From NCBI GenBank assembly GCA_016840025.1, contig JAEOTF010000457.1:1-8948 (forward strand): a stretch of DNA of 8,948 bases, read 5' to 3'. The position numbers and the translations under genes were made by a program. Under the pieces are notes generated by a model that was given only the letters and a program-made list of their open reading frames with translations, made no database searches and was not told the origin of the DNA. Every line of letters starts with the position of its first letter. The first letter of the stretch is position 1. Source of the DNA: Candidatus Hodarchaeota archaeon (GTDB lineage Archaea > Asgardarchaeota > Heimdallarchaeia > Hodarchaeales > YT1-039). Below are positions 6,003-8,948 of the stretch, in pieces.

Positions 6003-6185
6003 TTTTCCACATTTATTTGTCAAGAAATTTATTTTTTAGCTCCAAGGTAAATTTAAGGGTAATTTGTTCAGGAAAGTTGCAGTTTCGTAATTCATATTAT
6101 CGACTTACCGACATTATTACCTGACCACTGTTTATCGGCTATGTAATATCCTGGTATTCGAATAGCTTTTTTAGAGTACGAATAA

Positions 6186-6193
6186 GGAGAGAT
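6186..6193 (+). promoter_or_regulatory. Ribosome-binding site of the Cys-rich gene
   Basis: GGAGAGAT, preceded by AA, lies with its GGAG core ten bases before the ATG at 6200. It is one of the clearest Shine-Dalgarno motifs in the window and supports 6200 as the start rather than the in-frame ATG at 6218. Confidence 0.5.
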
Positions 6194-6199
6194 ATAAGT

Positions 6200-6553
6200 A
6201 TGGGATGCTTTATTTCTATGGTAGCTATTACTATTAAATATCATAATTGCGGCAGTAAAGACTGTTCTTGTTATACCGAAGGAAAACTGCATGGACCCTT
6301 CCTATGGCTTGTTTCTAATGATAGCACCACGAAAAAGGGGAAAAAAAAGAAAAACAATTGGAAATATCTCGGAAGAAATGCAAAAGCTGCCTATGAAATG
6401 CTCCAAATGCATGTCCCCTACCAGTTGACGAAGATCTCTCAGTATGTGCTCCAAGAAGGACTTGAGAAAACTATCGAAGAAACCCAAGAAGCTATCCAAA
6501 TTCTACCACAACGAAGTTTCTCTCGTGAAGTTATGCAGATTAAGGTAATGTGA
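6200..6553 (+). CDS. Small Cys-rich protein, DUF6788-like
   Basis: A 117-residue protein. The N-terminal half carries C17-x4-C22-x-C24 followed by GKLHGPF (28-34). The combination CG..xCxC..GxLHGPY is the hallmark of a small prokaryotic family of unknown function (DUF6788 as I recall it), usually with an aromatic-rich strand next; here LWLVSN follows. The three Cys and H31 could bind a metal, but this is inference. A lysine-rich stretch (45-51, GKKKKN after KK) comes from an A-rich run in the DNA. Residues 60-117 are helical and charged. The start at 6200 has a clear GGAG. The gene stands alone on the plus strand, converging on the membrane-protein gene 33 bases away. Its function is unknown; relatives are often found near mobile or accessory DNA, but no transposase is seen here. 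Confidence 0.65.
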   Translation: MGCFISMVAITIKYHNCGSKDCSCYTEGKLHGPFLWLVSNDSTTKKGKKKKNNWKYLGRNAKAAYEMLQMHVPYQLTKISQYVLQEGLEKTIEETQEAIQILPQRSFSREVMQIKVM

Positions 6554-6560
6554 CGTTAAA

Positions 6561-6576
6561 AATGCATGAATGCATT
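6561..6576 (-). terminator. Hairpin between convergent genes, probable minus-strand terminator
   Basis: AATGCA and TGCATT form a perfect 6-bp stem with a four-base loop (7 bp with a two-base loop). On the minus strand it lies 11 bases past the stop of the membrane-protein gene and runs straight into TTTTT, giving a hairpin plus T-run. On the plus strand it follows the Cys-rich gene by 7 bases and is followed by a looser T-rich stretch, so it may serve both genes. The stem is AT-rich and weak, and archaeal termination depends mainly on the T-run. Confidence 0.4.
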
Positions 6577-6586
6577 GAGAATTATT

Positions 6587-7141
6587 TCATTTTAGCGATT
6601 GTTCCGTTTTTAGAATATTTAGACGATAAAGATGTCCTGGAATCCATAACATGATTCCAAGAATAAAGCCTAAAGTAAAAGTGATTGGGTCTTTCCATAG
6701 AAAGAGTTTATAGTACATCGTAAGACCAAGAACAACTAATCCAATCAGAATCCTGATTTGATTTGATTGCTTGTTTGTAGAAATCTGATAAGGTAAATAA
6801 AATCCCAAAATTATTGTATGGCCGCTAAATGGAATTAAAAAAACATAACGAATAAATGAGATAAGTGCTACCATACCGCATTCAATTGCAAGAAGAATAT
6901 TGAGATCTAGTGGAGAGTCTTGAATCCAATTCCATAACAATTCTCCTATGAGAATCCCGAAAGGGAAAAATATTGGAATCATATAAATTGGAGGTACGAT
7001 CAGGTCCAGTGTTTCTGTTGCAGTAATAACTTGTGGGTAGCCCCGAATATGATAAAAGATGAAAGCGAGGCTTGTGATGATGACTCCAGAACTGTATATT
7101 ACCAAGAATTCATTTCTTAATAAATTGAACTCTTTTTTCAT
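6587..7141 (-). CDS. Polytopic membrane protein, unknown function
   Basis: A 184-residue integral membrane protein with about five or six hydrophobic segments (roughly 11-31, 47-72, 79-104, 107-119, 129-148, 151-168) and short polar loops. The best conserved-looking feature is PFSGHT (104-109) at a membrane edge, followed 40 residues later by KLFLWKDPITFTLGFILG (145-162). This resembles motifs 2 and 3 of PAP2-type lipid phosphatases (PSGHT and a late His/Asp helix), but the first motif KxxxxxxRP and the motif-3 Arg and His are not seen. An enzymatic role therefore cannot be claimed. The ATG at 7141 has AAGG 11 bases upstream and a TTTTTTTAAA box about 35-40 bases upstream. It ends in a hairpin plus T-run and lies 114 bases downstream of the peptidase gene on the same strand. 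Confidence 0.65.
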   Translation of the reverse strand: MKKEFNLLRNEFLVIYSSGVIITSLAFIFYHIRGYPQVITATETLDLIVPPIYMIPIFFPFGILIGELLWNWIQDSPLDLNILLAIECGMVALISFIRYVFLIPFSGHTIILGFYLPYQISTNKQSNQIRILIGLVVLGLTMYYKLFLWKDPITFTLGFILGIMLWIPGHLYRLNILKTEQSLK

Positions 7142-7255
7142 ATTATAATAACCTTCTTTCTAACATAAGAACTTGATTTAAAAAAATAGGGAAAAAAAAT
7201 TAGCTAGTCCAATCAAACATCCACTAAAACAAGGTTAACTGGAATATTAATCATT

Positions 7256-8668
7256 TTACGCAAGTAATTGGGCCACGAGGGCATTATAAGCAAGACTAGG
7301 TTGGATTGCCCTTATGGGCAGATTTTCATTGGGAGCGTGTCCATTTATACCCTCTATTGAGTTACCAACCATTACAAGGGGTGTATGGCGAGCAAAAAGA
7401 TAAGCTGGACCAGAACCATATGCTACTGGTATGAGATTGACCGGTGTTGGAGCAACTAGTTTTTCTGTGGTTTCTCGGAGCATCTGAACAAATGGATGAG
7501 TTACTGATGTCTTAGCGGGATCATACCCTGTTAATAACTCCACCTCAAGATCGTCAAATCCCTTTTTAATTAAGTGAGAACGGAGTAGCTTGTCGACTTT
7601 CTTTGTGGTCAGATTGGGAACTAATCGGATATCTACCTTGGCACTAGCTGCTGCAGGTACAATTGTTTTTCCTCCAGATCCTTGATATCCACTATTCAGA
7701 CCACAGATTGTTAGTGAGGGCTTATGGGACAACTCTATAAGAAGTTCTAACCCTCCTCTACTAAGTAATAACTTTTCTAATTCGTAATCCCGAAGGATTA
7801 TTTCCTCAAATTCACCTCCATATGCTTTTAATGCCTCTATATCTTCCTTCTCTGGAGGAATGACTAATTCATTAAACCCTTCTATTAAAATATTCTCTTG
7901 TTCATCTTTTAGGGTGTTTAATGCCCATACTAGACGCCAAGCTGCATTAGGAACAGCTGCAGCACTCCCACTGTGTACATCCCTATTTGGGAATTTAGGT
8001 GGTCCACCTACTTTGACTTCGAAGTAAGCAACACCCTTCAATCCACACACAACTCTAGCGGGAGTCGGAATACTTAAGGTATCACCACCACTAGAAGTAT
8101 CTTCGCTAGGGAATAATATTGCTCCTTCCCAGATACATCCATCTGCTTTCAGCAGGGACGAATTAGGTTTTGTAAAATGTGGAAGATTGTCTGAACCAGC
8201 TTCTTCTTCACCTTCTATGACGAATTTCACATTCACGGGCAGTTTTCCTAATTTCTTTTCCAATAACTCCATAGCATAAAGACTAATTGCAAACTCTCCT
8301 TTATTGTCCACGGTTCCTCTCCCAAAAAGTCGTCCTTCTCGTTCAGTTAGCTCCCATGGAGAGGACTTCCATAGGTCAAGTGGATCTTCTGGTTGGACAT
8401 CGTAATGATGATAAAACATTAGTGTCTTGGGAGCCCCAACATCCTTTTCTGCATACACAACGGGTGATCCTTCTGGAAGTGGGTACTGAGAGGCTTTGTA
8501 GCCATGGGCTTGCAAAGTTTGCTCGAGATAATTGGCACATTCTTCTATACCAGCTTGTTCCCGAAAAGCTACTGTAGGAAAGCAAACCAATTCTCTTAGC
8601 AAATCAATCGTTTTTGCTTCATATTGAGAAGCTGCAGATAACAAGTCAGAAAATGAGACAGCAACCAT
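7256..8668 (-). CDS. M20-family metallopeptidase (dipeptidase-like)
   Basis: A 470-residue zinc or cobalt-dependent exopeptidase of the M20 family, near the usual dipeptidase/ArgE/DapE length. Numbering is from a TTG at 8680; the preferred ATG at 8668 removes four residues. Metal and catalytic motifs are YHHYDVQP (ligand H92, D94), GRGTVDNKGE (ligand D125), EGEEEAGS (catalytic E159, ligand E160), CIWEG (E185 where many relatives have Asp) and GHAPNE (ligand H448). RDVHSG (233-238) carries the conserved His of the inserted dimerisation domain. No signal peptide is seen, so it is probably cytosolic and cleaves small peptides, or related N-acyl amino acids. Substrate cannot be told from sequence. 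A TTTTAAAG box (8699-8706) predicts transcription start about eight bases before the ATG. It lies upstream of the membrane-protein gene with 114 bases between, so co-transcription is possible but not required. Confidence 0.9.
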   Translation of the reverse strand: MVAVSFSDLLSAASQYEAKTIDLLRELVCFPTVAFREQAGIEECANYLEQTLQAHGYKASQYPLPEGSPVVYAEKDVGAPKTLMFYHHYDVQPEDPLDLWKSSPWELTEREGRLFGRGTVDNKGEFAISLYAMELLEKKLGKLPVNVKFVIEGEEEAGSDNLPHFTKPNSSLLKADGCIWEGAILFPSEDTSSGGDTLSIPTPARVVCGLKGVAYFEVKVGGPPKFPNRDVHSGSAAAVPNAAWRLVWALNTLKDEQENILIEGFNELVIPPEKEDIEALKAYGGEFEEIILRDYELEKLLLSRGGLELLIELSHKPSLTICGLNSGYQGSGGKTIVPAAASAKVDIRLVPNLTTKKVDKLLRSHLIKKGFDDLEVELLTGYDPAKTSVTHPFVQMLRETTEKLVAPTPVNLIPVAYGSGPAYLFARHTPLVMVGNSIEGINGHAPNENLPIRAIQPSLAYNALVAQLLA

Positions 8669-8698
8669 ACGAATCGCCAATAGTTCAGTTGATTCCTA

Positions 8699-8706
8699 CT
8701 TTAAAA
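8699..8706 (-). promoter_or_regulatory. TATA box of the peptidase gene
   Basis: On the minus strand TTTTAAAG lies about 34 bases from the ATG at 8668 and predicts transcription start near 8676. This favours the ATG at 8668 over the TTG at 8680, which would fall before the start of the transcript. Confidence 0.45.
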
Positions 8707-8948
8707 CATTGACGGAGTCTAAAAAATATTCTAGCATAGGACTGGTAAAAATAATAAAAAGCAGCTTAATTTTATGTTTAGGGAGAAAAAAATGTTCAAT
8801 TTGATTGTTTGAAATGTATTACAGAGCCACTCTAAGAGATTTATGCGTTTTAAACCTATTTCTCAGCTTATAACCTTTGAATCTAATTGACGGGAGTAGA
8901 GAGAAAGATTAGAGCCTATTCAAGAAAGATTTGTTCTTTGGAGACATT
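8707..8948. other. Right-edge intergenic sequence, nothing supportable
   Basis: An AT-rich stretch with only short frames: 19 codons from 8815 and 15 codons from 8842 on the plus strand. A minus-strand frame enters from the right edge and stops at 8909-8911. These are too short to call. No hairpin, repeat or RNA gene was recognised. Confidence 0.4.

Larger units (their letters stand above)
5642..6199. other. Region without a confident gene; contains a GC-rich patch
   Basis: This 558-base stretch has no convincing full-size gene. Bases 5651-5730 contain 50 G or C in 80 (63%), well above the surrounding DNA. They include CCCCCTCGG, GGGCGGC and a GGGGGGCGGG run. Upstream, GCTTATAAGC (5812-5821) is a perfect 10-bp palindrome containing a minus-strand TATA-like core that would start transcription near 5790 towards the 416-residue gene. 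A possible 62-codon ORF occupies 5814-6002. The part from 6003 to 6199 is AT-rich and holds only the ribosome-binding site of the next plus-strand gene. Confidence 0.45.

Noticed and set aside
6092..6499. Two minus-strand frames (6092-6292, 6302-6499) opposite the Cys-rich gene
   Set aside because: The plus-strand gene has a clear ribosome-binding site and a family motif; these are antisense shadows.
8287..8585. Frames of 96 and 69 codons overlapping the peptidase gene
   Set aside because: The M20 motifs show that the peptidase frame is the real one; the Cys/Arg/Ser-rich products are shadows.
8909..8947. C-terminal end of a minus-strand gene entering from the right edge
   Set aside because: Only about 13 codons are visible before the stop, too few to separate from chance.

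Overview
The window looks like Asgard archaeal DNA, though the lineage cannot be named from sequence alone. It is AT-rich and gene-dense, with short intergenic gaps and TATA-like boxes about 25 bp before several starts. It also carries a set of eukaryote-like parts: a Rab/Ras-family small GTPase, an Arf-family GTPase fused to extra domains, and a five-helix Yip1-like membrane protein. No rRNA, tRNA, CRISPR array or transposase was seen.

Layout. Bases 1-701 (minus strand) hold a Rab/Ras-like GTPase followed, after one base, by a gene that runs off the left edge. A divergent promoter region (702-873) separates them from a plus-strand unit: a probable 45-residue protein (874-1011) whose stop codon overlaps the start of a zinc-ribbon/Yip1-like membrane protein (1011-1991). 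Bases 2039-5641 hold three minus-strand genes. In transcription order these are an unrecognised 416-residue protein with faint ATPase-like features, a 400-residue Arf-like GTPase with a longin/roadblock-like middle and a winged-helix C-terminus, and a SWIM zinc-finger protein. Bases 5642-6199 hold no confident gene: they contain a GC-rich patch of about 80 bp and one possible 62-codon ORF. Then come a small Cys-rich plus-strand gene (6200-6553), a convergent polytopic membrane protein (6587-7141, minus) and an M20 metallopeptidase (7256-8668, minus). The last 280 bases hold the peptidase promoter and nothing else that can be supported.

How the genes may work together. The left half is the interesting part. 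In eukaryotes Yip1-family membrane proteins bind Rab GTPases, and longin/roadblock modules bind or are fused to Arf- and Rag-type GTPases. Here a Rab-like GTPase stands back to back with a Yip1-like protein, and an Arf-longin-winged-helix fusion lies about 1 kb away. This suggests a GTPase/membrane module, but a shared pathway is inference from gene order and domains. The right half (Cys-rich protein, membrane protein, peptidase) looks like ordinary unrelated genes.
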